Assembly (NCBI GenBank): GCA_964542165.1
Contig: CAZITQ010000010.1
Location: 1 to 64,000, forward strand
Source: CAYTBN01 sp964542165
Lineage (GTDB): Bacteria; Myxococcota_A; UBA796; UBA9615; CAYRNR01
Length of the DNA: 64,000 bases
Reading direction: 5' to 3'
In this document: in pieces, positions 16,717-27,800 of the stretch
Layout of the letters: the number at the start of each line of letters is the position of its first letter
How positions within the stretch are numbered: the first letter of the stretch is position 1
Made by a program: the position numbers and the translations under genes
Notes under the pieces: generated by a model
The model's database searches: none
Told to the model about the DNA's origin: nothing
What the model saw: the letters and a program-made list of their open reading frames with translations, nothing else

Positions 16717-16736
16717 GGGCGCCACGGAAGGCGCCC
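16717..16736 (+). terminator. Hairpin after the GltG-like gene
   Basis: A perfect 7-bp stem GGGCGCC (16717-16723) / GGCGCCC (16730-16736) with a 6-base loop lies 28 bases after the stop codon. No T-run follows. The rest of the 190-base spacer up to 16880 shows only a -10-like TATACT (16786-16791) without a matching -35. Confidence 0.35.
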
Positions 16737-16879
16737 TGCGGCGTTCTGGAGGCTCGAGAATCCACCTTGCTCGGAGTTCGGCAGTTATACTGGTTGAACT
16801 TCCACGAGGTGCGTGGCTTGACAGTGAACTGACCCACCCGTAGGGTGAGTCCTGTCCGGCCGCCGCTAGGAGGCAGGCG

Positions 16880-17440
16880 ATGAACGTCTGGCAGATTATC
16901 CCCCGAACCGTTACGAGTCCGTTGAGCACAGCCGTGCTGGTGCTGTGCTTCACCCTTCCATCCATGGCATGGGCCAACGACGAAGGAACCGGTTACGCCG
17001 AGATGTCGCCAAGGCAGCGTCTCGACTACTCCGAGGACACCGTCGTCGAGGTGAAGGATGCCGTTCGGTCGGTGTTGAAGATGGTCGAGCTGGCGGAGAA
17101 GGAGAAGGACACCCTCCTCCTGAACTGTCTGAACGAGAAGCTCGCTGGTCTCAAGGCGCTGCTCAAGGTCGTCAGCGATGCTGACATGGCCATGCAAGAG
17201 GCGCTGGCCAGGGAGAACAACGATCTAGCGGCCCACGAGTTCCAGAAGATCGACATGGCACGGGGGCAGGCTCTGCAGCTCATTGCCGAGGCCGAAGCTT
17301 GCGTGCCCGAGGTCGGCGTGTCCTACGCCGGCCGCGGCCGATGGTCGCGGACGACCCCGGAAGGGGAAGACGACGAGGGCCAGTACGAGTCCGATCCGTC
17401 CGGATACACACGGCCTCCGGAGGAGTCTCCCTTTACCTGA
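16880..17440 (+). CDS. Secreted helical protein of the Glt/Agl-like locus
   Basis: The 186-residue product has a signal peptide ending SMAWAN (about residue 33), then a mostly helical domain (about 45-145) with two Cys (in LLNCLNEKL and AEACVPE) that could form a disulfide. A low-complexity acidic and Pro-rich tail follows. TAGGAGG precedes ATG 16880. It lies between the GltG-like linker and the outer-membrane barrel, the neighbourhood of gltF-gltH in Myxococcus. I cannot assign it to a known family; a periplasmic subunit is inferred from export and position. Confidence 0.72.
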   Translation: MNVWQIIPRTVTSPLSTAVLVLCFTLPSMAWANDEGTGYAEMSPRQRLDYSEDTVVEVKDAVRSVLKMVELAEKEKDTLLLNCLNEKLAGLKALLKVVSDADMAMQEALARENNDLAAHEFQKIDMARGQALQLIAEAEACVPEVGVSYAGRGRWSRTTPEGEDDEGQYESDPSGYTRPPEESPFT

Positions 17441-17659
17441 TCTGCGCGCAGACACAGGGCGAAGGGAGCGTTGCAAGGGGAATCAGAGACAGCCACACAC
17501 GGCAAAGCGGTAGGTCCGGATGGGTACGCATGACCCAGGGATCGACGAATTCGGGGACGCCATGATCTTCGCTGTGATGGCTGCGGGACGCAGGAACGGG
17601 ACGTAGAGTACAACGCTTGCGTGGCATTTGGCGCGACGGAAAGCTGTAGAAGAGGCGGT

Positions 17660-19003
17660 ATGACGGCGCAATCTCCATGGATTCGGATCGTTGCGTGCGC
17701 TACGGTCTTGCTTGCGCTCGCGCTCGTTGGGAGCGCGAATGCCGACCCCTACACATGGGCCCGCTCGTCGGATTCGGAGACCGGATTCCGTATCGGGTCC
17801 AACGGTCGACTGCAACCGGGACTGAACTTCGCGCTCGCCTACCAGAGCAACGTCTATCGCACCGAGGCCGACCCCGAGGCCGATTTCACCCTGCGCCTCG
17901 AGCCCCACATCCGCTACCTGATCCGCTCTGACAACGCCAACTTCAAGATCTACGGCAACTACTACCTCAAGAAGTACCTGGGCGCGTTCGTCGACCACGA
18001 CCTGGACCAGGTCGGCCACAAGGACCTGGACGTCTTCCTCAACTACAAGATCGGCCTGAGTCTGATGACCCGGCCGAAGAGCAAGATCTCCTTTCTGGTG
18101 GCGGACGACCTCCACCGCCTCTCTCGCGAGTTCGACAACCAGGATCGGATGTTCCATCGCTACTCGCTGATGGATCGACTGTCGAACAACTTCGAGATCG
18201 GCGCCGAAGGTCGCCCGGGTTCGTCGCTCCGCATCCGTGGCCTCTTCCACTTCGACCTCACCCGCTACACCGGCGCGGATACCCAACTCCTCGGCGCGGC
18301 GGGCAACCGGATCGTCTACGGTCAGGCCTTCGACCTCTACGGCACCATCGACGCGGCGTGGAGGTTCTTCCCCAAGACGCAGCTCCTGTTCCAGGCTGAC
18401 GTGGGGGGCATTCTCTGGGATCCGACCATCAGCGAATTGCTGGGGGACAACGCCGATCCCCTCCTCTCCGAACTGACCCAGTACGATTCGACACACTGGC
18501 GGGTCTGGGCGGGGATCCAGGGCAAGATCAGTCGCAAGATCGCCATGCAGGCGCTGTTCGGGTACGGGAACGCCTACTTCAAGGACAACCCGGAGGAAGC
18601 CGAGGGTAACCTGTCCGGTGCCAACGGCATCCTGGGCAAGGTCCAGCTGCACTGGAACCCCGTGGCCACCCAGCGCATCACCGTGGGTTTCTTGCGGGAC
18701 TACAAGTACCTGTACTTCTCCAACTACTACATCACCACCTCGCCGTACGTGCGCTACCAGGGGCAGATCGCCGGACTGGTGCTGCCCCGGGCCGAGTTCG
18801 GGTACCAGTACCGCCAGATCGGTGGGTACATCGACCGCATCGACCACGAAGTCCGCGCGCGGGTCGGCGTCGATTTCCAGATCGCCGAGGTCTTCTCCAT
18901 CGGCGCATCCTACCGGCTGTGGTCGATCGTCGCGTCCGACGGTGGGGACGACGTGCTCTTCGTCGACCACCAGATCGGGATCGGCCTCGAGGTCGGGTAC
19001 TGA
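17660..19003 (+). CDS. Outer-membrane beta-barrel protein, GltA/B/H-like
   Basis: The 447-residue product has a signal peptide ending GSANADP (about residue 29) and then alternating amphipathic strands with many Tyr, Arg and Asp and Gly turns. It ends in a strand with terminal aromatic Tyr (GIGLEVGY), typical of barrels inserted by BAM. ATG 17660 with AGAGGCGGT is preferred to an open start 39 bases upstream. As the last gene of the locus it would be the outer-membrane end of the machine, where Myxococcus uses GltA, GltB and GltH. Barrel nature is well supported; the exact homologue is not. Confidence 0.8.
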   Translation: MTAQSPWIRIVACATVLLALALVGSANADPYTWARSSDSETGFRIGSNGRLQPGLNFALAYQSNVYRTEADPEADFTLRLEPHIRYLIRSDNANFKIYGNYYLKKYLGAFVDHDLDQVGHKDLDVFLNYKIGLSLMTRPKSKISFLVADDLHRLSREFDNQDRMFHRYSLMDRLSNNFEIGAEGRPGSSLRIRGLFHFDLTRYTGADTQLLGAAGNRIVYGQAFDLYGTIDAAWRFFPKTQLLFQADVGGILWDPTISELLGDNADPLLSELTQYDSTHWRVWAGIQGKISRKIAMQALFGYGNAYFKDNPEEAEGNLSGANGILGKVQLHWNPVATQRITVGFLRDYKYLYFSNYYITTSPYVRYQGQIAGLVLPRAEFGYQYRQIGGYIDRIDHEVRARVGVDFQIAEVFSIGASYRLWSIVASDGGDDVLFVDHQIGIGLEVGY

Positions 19004-19034
19004 TCCGCGACCGCTCGCGTTCGGAAGTCTCCCA

Positions 19035-19610
19035 TTGAGCTACATCGCCCACCCCACCGCCGTCGTGGACGAGGGGGTGGATATCGGCGAGGGCTCGCGT
19101 ATCTGGCATTTCTGCCACGTCCAGACCGGAGCGAAGATCGGCCGAAACTGCGTTCTGGGGCAGAACGTCTACGTGGGTCCGGACTCGGTGCTCGGGGATG
19201 GGGTTCACGTGCAGAACAACGTGTCGGTGTACAGCCGGGTCGAGGTGGAAGACGACGTGTTCCTCGGACCCTCCATGGTGTTCACCAACGTTCGAACCCC
19301 GCGTGCCCACGTGCAGCGCAAGGACGAGTTCGAGATCACCCGCGTGCGGTGTGGCGCGTCCGTCGGGGCCAACGCGACACTGGTGTGTGGGGTGACCGTG
19401 GGGATGTACGCCACCGTGGGCGCCGGTGCCGTGGTCACGCGCGATGTCGAGCCCCACGCCCTCGTGGCCGGGGTCCCGGCCCGGCGCATCGGTTGGGTGT
19501 GCCGCTGCGGCGACCGGCTGGACCTCCCTTCGCGCGGTTCGACCACCTGTGAGCGCTGTGGCGACGGCTACCTGCTCGACGACGACGGACTCCGGCTCCA
19601 GTCGCCCTGA
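19035..19610 (+). CDS. WbpD/WlbB-type sugar N-acetyltransferase (left-handed beta helix)
   Basis: The 191-residue product consists of hexapeptide repeats (I-G-x-x-x-x type, e.g. GAKIGRNCVLGQNVYVG), as in trimeric acetyltransferases that modify UDP-3-amino-2-acetamido-glucuronate for O-antigen (WbpD family; the text NNVSVYSRVEVEDDVFLGPS fits closely). A short C-terminal zinc-ribbon-like part (CRCG, then CERCG) is added. The start is probably TTG 19035, as no ATG or GTG fits the conserved N-terminus; CGGAAG lies about 9 bases upstream. It follows the barrel gene by 31 bases. Other sugar genes are absent nearby, so its pathway partners lie elsewhere. Confidence 0.85.
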   Translation: MSYIAHPTAVVDEGVDIGEGSRIWHFCHVQTGAKIGRNCVLGQNVYVGPDSVLGDGVHVQNNVSVYSRVEVEDDVFLGPSMVFTNVRTPRAHVQRKDEFEITRVRCGASVGANATLVCGVTVGMYATVGAGAVVTRDVEPHALVAGVPARRIGWVCRCGDRLDLPSRGSTTCERCGDGYLLDDDGLRLQSP

Positions 19611-19880
19611 CCTCCAGGGATTTCTCCGGTTCGAAGACTCCCCGCGATCACCGGCCGGTGAATGCGGGCCGAGGTTCGTGCGTTCTTGGAGATGAGACCA
19701 GACGGCGGACCGAAAGGCCCCTGGACCGGCCGAGAGGAGCTGCGCACGACCGTGGTAAATCCACGTCGGTATTGACACCGATCGCCCCTGCGGCCTACGA
19801 TTGGCCTGGATTTCCATTGCGGTAGCTGTGGCGAATTCGGCCTGGGCGACGCGCCCGTCGCAGGCCGAGAGGAAGTAGAA

Positions 19881-22511
<2,631 letters not shown>

Positions 22512-22530
22512 CCCGACGGGAGGTCGACGG

Positions 22531-23190
22531 ATGAGGGTTTTGACGACGGGGGTGATCGTCTCGATGCTGGTGCTGGGTGTGCTGAGCACCGCTTCCGGTG
22601 AGGGGGAGACGGGCGTCGACCGTGTGCTCGCGGGCGTGGGCGAGCACTACAAGGACGTGCAGAGCCTGCGCTGCACCTTCGAGCAGGAGAGCCACTACCT
22701 GGGCGGAGAGACCTTCGTCCAGCGGGGCACCCTGGAGATCCGTCGTCCGGCCGCGATGCGCTGGGACTACACGGAGCCGACCGCCCGACAGTTCATCAGC
22801 GACGGCGCGAGCCTGTGGATCTACCATCCAGACGAGCGCCGGGCCTTCGTCATGAAGGACCTGGACACCGCGGCCCAGGCGCGGCTCTTCGGGTTCGTGA
22901 TCGGGCTCGAGGACGTGCGGGCCGACTTCGAGGTCTCCCTGCAACCGGACGTGGCCCGTCCCGACCAGATTCGCCTGCTGCTGGTGCCCAAAGAGGAGAT
23001 GCCCGGTGTGCAGAAGGTCTGGGTCGACGTGGCGGCGGCGGACTACACCATCGCCGAGGTGACCATCGAGGACGGCGTGGGGACCCGTACCGTGACCCGC
23101 ATGACCGATCCCATCGCCAACCCCGACCTCACCGACGACCGCTTCACGTTCACACCGCCCGAGGGCGTCGAGGTCCTCCCCTACAATTGA
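22531..23190 (+). CDS. lolA: Outer-membrane lipoprotein carrier LolA-like
   Basis: The 219-residue product has a signal peptide (about 1-21) and the LolA/LolB half-barrel pattern: LRCTFEQES near the mature start, then GTLEIRRPAAMRWDYTEP (the family's R-P-x-x-x-R-W-x-Y motif) and a C-terminal TFTPPEGVEV. LolA carries lipoproteins across the periplasm to the outer membrane, which fits a genome with many lipoproteins. ATG 22531 has GGGAGG upstream. ftsK-lolA order is common in proteobacteria. The last bases overlap the rimO start (TTGA). Confidence 0.88.
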   Translation: MRVLTTGVIVSMLVLGVLSTASGEGETGVDRVLAGVGEHYKDVQSLRCTFEQESHYLGGETFVQRGTLEIRRPAAMRWDYTEPTARQFISDGASLWIYHPDERRAFVMKDLDTAAQARLFGFVIGLEDVRADFEVSLQPDVARPDQIRLLLVPKEEMPGVQKVWVDVAAADYTIAEVTIEDGVGTRTVTRMTDPIANPDLTDDRFTFTPPEGVEVLPYN

Positions 23191-24527
23191 GCTCGCCGTC
23201 CCCCGTCGCCCTCCACCTCACCTCCCTCGGCTGTGCCAAGAACCTCGTGGACAGCGAGGTCATGGCCGCGCGCCTGGTGGGGGAGGGGGTCCGGCTCGTC
23301 GACGATCCCACGGGTGCGGACGTCCTGCTGGTCAACACGTGCACCTTCATCGAGGAGGCCACCCGCGAGTCGGTGGAGACCATCGTGGAGCTGGGACAGC
23401 TGCGCGCGGGGGGGAGGTGTCAGCGGTTGGTGGTGGTGGGCTGTCTGGCCCAGCGCTACGGCGAAGAGCTGGGAGAACTCCTGCCCGAGGTGGACGTGTT
23501 CGTGGGCACCGGGGGCCTGGCCCGGGCGGTGGACGCCGTGCTGGGACGGGATCGCACCCCGCTGCACCTGCCGGACCCCGATCAGGCCCCGCTCGCCGGA
23601 CACGAGAGGACCGTACTGGACAGGGGTCCCAGCGCCTATCTCAAGATCGCCGAGGGCTGCTCCCAGAGCTGCTCGTTTTGCATCATCCCGGCCCTGAGAG
23701 GCCCCCTGCGGTCCCGGACCGTCGAGGACGTGGTCCGCGAGGCCCGGTCTCTCGCGGCCACAGGCGTCCGTGAGATCAACCTCCTGGCCCAGGACACGAC
23801 CGCGTTCGGCCGGGACCGCCCCGGTGGGGAGCGGTTGGCGGACCTGCTGGTCGCGTTGGGGGAGATCCGGGAGCTGGCCTGGATCCGCCTGCTCTACGCC
23901 TACCCCGCCCGCTTCGGTGACCGGTTGGTGCGCACCATCGACGAAGTCGAGCGGGTCTGTCCCTACGTGGACGTCCCCCTACAGCACGTGGACGACGCCG
24001 TACTCCGTGGCATGGGTCGTGGGACATCCGAGAAGACCGTGAGGGATCTGGTGGAGCGCCTCCGGGCGGGGGTCTCGAACCTGGCCCTTCGGACCACGTT
24101 CTTGGTCGGCTTCCCCGGCGAGACCGAGGCTGCGTTCCAGCGCCTGCTGGACTTCGCGGCCGAGGCACGCTTCGAGCGCATGGGGGCGTTCGCGTACAGC
24201 CCCGAGGAGGGGACGCCCGCGGCACAGATGCCCAACCAGATCCCGGCGGAGGTGCGTGCCGAGCGCCTGGACGCGTTGATGTCGCTCCAGGCGACCATCC
24301 TGGAGCACAACGCCCTGGACAGCGTCGGTCACGTCCGCTCCGTGCTCGTCGAGGGACTCGTCGAAGGGCCCCTGCTGGTGGGGAGAACCGAGAGGCAGGC
24401 CCCGGAGGTGGATGGCCAGGTGATCGTCGACGGGGCGGAACTCGAGCCTGGAACCATCGCTCCGGTGCGGATCACGGGTGTGGACGGGGCCGACCGTGTG
24501 GGGGAGGTGGTGGAGACGGGGGAGTAG
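23187..24527 (+). CDS. rimO: Ribosomal protein S12 methylthiotransferase RimO
   Basis: The 446-residue product has the UPF0004 domain with three cluster Cys (GCAKN, NTCTF, GCLAQ), the radical-SAM triad GCSQSCSFC (about 155-163) with the RimO-type GPLRSR following, and a C-terminal TRAM domain. RimO thiomethylates an Asp of ribosomal protein S12 using two 4Fe-4S clusters. GPLRSR favours RimO over MiaB. The start is most likely TTG 23187, which shares bases with the lolA stop (TTGA) and places the first Cys motif at the usual distance; no ATG or GTG precedes it suitably. Confidence 0.93.
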   Translation: MSSPSPVALHLTSLGCAKNLVDSEVMAARLVGEGVRLVDDPTGADVLLVNTCTFIEEATRESVETIVELGQLRAGGRCQRLVVVGCLAQRYGEELGELLPEVDVFVGTGGLARAVDAVLGRDRTPLHLPDPDQAPLAGHERTVLDRGPSAYLKIAEGCSQSCSFCIIPALRGPLRSRTVEDVVREARSLAATGVREINLLAQDTTAFGRDRPGGERLADLLVALGEIRELAWIRLLYAYPARFGDRLVRTIDEVERVCPYVDVPLQHVDDAVLRGMGRGTSEKTVRDLVERLRAGVSNLALRTTFLVGFPGETEAAFQRLLDFAAEARFERMGAFAYSPEEGTPAAQMPNQIPAEVRAERLDALMSLQATILEHNALDSVGHVRSVLVEGLVEGPLLVGRTERQAPEVDGQVIVDGAELEPGTIAPVRITGVDGADRVGEVVETGE

Positions 24528-24528
24528 G

Positions 24529-24885
24529 CTACTCGGGGAGGTAGGCGATCGCCTTGACCACCTCGGTGATCAACGTCTTGTCGCCTTCTTCCAGACCCTC
24601 GAACTGGATCCCCATCCCGGGATTGGAGTTGTCGTCGGAGTCGGGGCGGTACTCGTTGATCCACACCACGCGGCCGTTCACCTCGAGCACGTCTTCCATG
24701 CCCGGAGGCTGGAACCGCATCTCGACGGTGGTGCCCACCGGCAGAGGATCGTGGGTCAGGATGAAGATCCCACCCTTGGAGATGTTCATCGTGTACTCGA
24801 ACAGGAAGTCCCCACCGCCGCGATTCCGGTAGTCCATCCGCACGCGCATCGCGTGCCGTGCGTCTCTGCGTTTCTCGGCTACCAT
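24529..24885 (-). CDS. PilZ-domain protein (myxobacterial TIGR02266-like)
   Basis: The 118-residue single-domain product carries the cyclic-di-GMP pocket residues of PilZ: an Arg-rich N-terminal segment (KRRDARHAMRVR) and NISKGGIFI, which matches the (D/N)-x-S-x-x-G motif. Such short PilZ proteins are expanded in myxobacteria and act as c-di-GMP-responsive adaptors in motility or surface behaviour. ATG 24885 has GGGAG upstream; the frame is open further but only over low-quality reading. It is convergent with rimO: the two stop codons are one base apart inside the palindrome GAGTAG-G-CTACTC. Confidence 0.87.
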   Translation of the reverse strand: MVAEKRRDARHAMRVRMDYRNRGGGDFLFEYTMNISKGGIFILTHDPLPVGTTVEMRFQPPGMEDVLEVNGRVVWINEYRPDSDDNSNPGMGIQFEGLEEGDKTLITEVVKAIAYLPE

Positions 24886-24979
24886 GTGCTCTCCCTGCTT
24901 GCCGCCCCGTTCGGAGCCGGTCCCCATGTTCCCCCGGGAGCCCACGCGGGTCAAGGCGGATGGCCGTTCCGTGGGCCGA

Positions 24980-27733
24980 TCAGGGGCTCGATTCCACCTG
25001 AAGCTCGTAGTACTCGCAGGGGTCGGGTGTGCCGTTCTCCCGGACCACGCGGATGTAGTACCAATCCGCATCGTTGGTCAGACCATCCCCGGCCCAGGTG
25101 ATGAAGGTCGTGCCGGGCCCGCCGTCGAGCCAGGTGTTTCCCCGGTAGAGCTCGACGTACAGGCTGAGGTTGGGCGGCTCGTCCAGGGAGACGTCGATCT
25201 GGAAGCCGGGGCTCACGCACCAGTCGAACACGTCCCAGCCGTCGCTCTGGTAGATCGCGAACCAGTCCTCGTCCCCCACGCTCTCGATGGTGGCGAACTC
25301 CACCGTGGCCGAGGCCGAGGGGCAGTTGCCGAAACCGGCCTGGTTCTCGTACAGCTCGAAGGCCGAGCCCCGGGAGTCGTTGGGTTCGTACACGTCCTCC
25401 TCGTCGTCGTTGCCGTCCACACCATCACAGTCGTTGTCGATGCCGTCGCAGAGGTCCTCCGCGTCCGGGTGGATCTGGTAGTTCCAGTTGTCGCAATCGT
25501 CGCACTCGTCGAATCCGTCCAGATCGTAGTCGGGCAACTCGTCGATCCAGCCGTCGCAGTCGTCGTCCAGCTCGTTGCATGACTCGTCCGCGTGGGGGTA
25601 GATCCCCCAGTCGCCGTCGTCGCAGTCCACCTCCTCGCAGCTGGGGTCGTCCCCGAATCCGTCGCCATCGTCGTCGCTGTCGAAGCAGGCGCACTCGTCG
25701 TTGGCCGCACCCGGTGTACCGAAGTCCACGCCCACGTCGATCAGCGTCGTCGAGCCGCACCAGTTGGCGGGGTCGTCATTGCTCACGTGGTCCTGTGCGG
25801 CTGGATCCAGGACCATGGCCTGGCCCCAGAGATCCGGCCAGCCGGCGCCGGTGTCGTACTCGATCCGGTCCACCTCGACACCGGCGAACGACAGCACCAC
25901 CGCGTCCGCGCCGTCGTCCAGGTCGAACCCGGTGTACTGGTAGTCCACGGGCACCTCGCCGTTGGTTCCCTGGTTGGCGTTGTTGCCCAACACCACGTAG
26001 TCCCCCGGGGAGAGCACGAGGCTGCCTCCCGAGGCGATGGCGTGGCTCTGGCCGACCAGGTCGGAGATCACCCAGCCGTCCATCGCGATGGCGGACCCCG
26101 ACGCGTTGTACAGCTCGAACCACTCACCCACGGAGTCGGCCACGACGAAGGGATCGACCATGACCTCGTCGATCACCACGTCGCCCGCAGAGGGGAGCAC
26201 GTTGACCGTGACGTCGGCGATCGCCCCGTCGTCCTCGCCGTCGTTGGGAGTCACGCGGCAGGTCCAGGATTCGCCCAGCGCGGTGTCCGCGGCGGGTACG
26301 GTGTCGGTCTGGTGGGCGGTCGGCTGGCCTCCCACCAGCCACGAGAAGCCGTAGGTCACCGTGTCCGCCGGATCGTCGTCGTCGGAGTTCAGGTCCACGG
26401 CGCACACCAGATCGTCGAGGACCCCGGGGGATGCGGGGGTGATGGAGATCCCAGGTGCCGAGGGCGGGGTGTTGGAGATGGTGACCGCGTTGGACACCAG
26501 CACGTCCCCGAGCTCCGTGCCGTCGTCGGGGTACACCGCGCACTCCACCGTATCGTGCTTGTCGAAGCTGGCCCCGGTGAGGGTGTCCACGATTCCGTCC
26601 TGGACCACGATCCCCCCGACCCAGAATTCGATGAACGCCCCCTCCGCGTCCCCGTCGGCGTCGTCCCATCCCGACGGGGAGCAGGACAGGGTGTCCATCT
26701 CGTACGCCGGGGTGGGGGAGAGGGTGACACTCAGATAGCTCCCGGGCGAGTTCTCGATGAACACGGTGGCGTCCACCGGATTGCTCGTCAGCTGACCGTC
26801 CCCGGCCACCACCTGGCAGGTCCACTCCTCGCCGCGGGTGGTGTCCGCAGCGGTGACCTCGGCGGTGGTGATCCCGGTCAGCGACCCGTCCCTCAGCCAG
26901 GAGAACTCGTAGGTGACCTGATCCCCGTCCGGATCCGTGGAACCCCCGGCGATGCAGAGCAGGTCGTCCGACGACGTGGGAGCCAGCGGCTGGATGGTCA
27001 CCGTCGGATCCGAGGGCGGCATATTGGCCGGGGCGACATGGATCGTGATCTCGTCGCTGGCGTCGAGCCCGGAGTCGTCGGTCACGGTGACCCGGATGGT
27101 GTGGTCTCCCGCAGACAGGCTACCGGTCACGGCGATGACGACCCCGGCTTCGGACGGCGAGGTCGTGTCGAACTCGCCGTCCAGGTTGGAGGTCCAGGAC
27201 ACCGCCAGCAGCTCCGGACCGGCCTCGTCGGTCGCCGTGGCCACGAACGTGATGTCGTCCCCCTCGACGAACGCCGACGCGTCAGTGGGCTGATCGATGG
27301 CCACGGTGGGCGCCAGGTCGTCGGGGAGGATCTCCACCTGGACCGAATCGGTGGCGGTCATCGAGTCCGTGTCGGTCACGGTCACCGACACCGAGTGGGT
27401 CGCCGAGGGTAGGGAGCTGACCATCAGGGTGGTCAGACCCTCGGCGTCCGCCTCGCTGGTCCCCAGCTCCTCGGTGACCGACCCCTCCCCGTCGGAGTAG
27501 GTGGTGGACCACTCCACCTGAAGGTCGGCGTACGCGTCGTAGCTGTCGCTGACCCGCGCCACGAACTCGATGGCGGCGCCGTGGGCGAACTGGGGCGTGC
27601 CACCCGAGTCGTCGGGCTGGATCAGGGTGACGGATGGAGGCGACGGGACCCGCGTGGGTTCCGACGATGGACAGCCGGTGCACAGGACGAAGAGCAGAAC
27701 CCCGACGAAGGGGCCGAGACCACGATCCAGCAT
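24980..27733 (-). CDS. Large surface lipoprotein: Ig-like repeats, lamin-tail domain, MopE-type metal-binding region
   Basis: The 917-residue product has a signal peptide with lipobox LCTGC (about residue 21). Four to six Ig-like or cadherin-like repeats of about 90 residues follow (about 30-510; recurrent SLTATDS / DGDQVTYEFSW type). A lamin-tail (LTD) domain comes next (about 515-670; VIDEVMVDP, WFELYN, YVVLGNN), then an Asp-rich Cys-containing region (about 680-780; DDCDGWIDE, DNDCDG) like the putative metal-binding motif of MopE, and a C-terminal pre-peptidase-type domain with EPNDS and DEDWF. The design fits cell-surface adhesion or Ca/Cu binding. GGAGG precedes ATG 27733. Confidence 0.85.
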   Translation of the reverse strand: MLDRGLGPFVGVLLFVLCTGCPSSEPTRVPSPPSVTLIQPDDSGGTPQFAHGAAIEFVARVSDSYDAYADLQVEWSTTYSDGEGSVTEELGTSEADAEGLTTLMVSSLPSATHSVSVTVTDTDSMTATDSVQVEILPDDLAPTVAIDQPTDASAFVEGDDITFVATATDEAGPELLAVSWTSNLDGEFDTTSPSEAGVVIAVTGSLSAGDHTIRVTVTDDSGLDASDEITIHVAPANMPPSDPTVTIQPLAPTSSDDLLCIAGGSTDPDGDQVTYEFSWLRDGSLTGITTAEVTAADTTRGEEWTCQVVAGDGQLTSNPVDATVFIENSPGSYLSVTLSPTPAYEMDTLSCSPSGWDDADGDAEGAFIEFWVGGIVVQDGIVDTLTGASFDKHDTVECAVYPDDGTELGDVLVSNAVTISNTPPSAPGISITPASPGVLDDLVCAVDLNSDDDDPADTVTYGFSWLVGGQPTAHQTDTVPAADTALGESWTCRVTPNDGEDDGAIADVTVNVLPSAGDVVIDEVMVDPFVVADSVGEWFELYNASGSAIAMDGWVISDLVGQSHAIASGGSLVLSPGDYVVLGNNANQGTNGEVPVDYQYTGFDLDDGADAVVLSFAGVEVDRIEYDTGAGWPDLWGQAMVLDPAAQDHVSNDDPANWCGSTTLIDVGVDFGTPGAANDECACFDSDDDGDGFGDDPSCEEVDCDDGDWGIYPHADESCNELDDDCDGWIDELPDYDLDGFDECDDCDNWNYQIHPDAEDLCDGIDNDCDGVDGNDDEEDVYEPNDSRGSAFELYENQAGFGNCPSASATVEFATIESVGDEDWFAIYQSDGWDVFDWCVSPGFQIDVSLDEPPNLSLYVELYRGNTWLDGGPGTTFITWAGDGLTNDADWYYIRVVRENGTPDPCEYYELQVESSP

Positions 27734-27800
27734 GGGACACCTCCCGCAACGCGATGTGCAAGTGTACCGGGCGTACGTGCGAACGGGGAGGTTCGTGGGC

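Noticed and set aside
16786..16791. TATACT as a promoter of the secreted protein at 16.9 kb
   Set aside because: The only TTG-type -35 candidate (16767-16772) is 13 bases away, too close for a normal promoter.
24521..24533. Palindrome GAGTAG-G-CTACTC across the rimO and PilZ stop codons as a shared terminator
   Set aside because: The usable stem is only 5 bp with a 3-base loop and no T-run; it mainly reflects two facing TAG stops.
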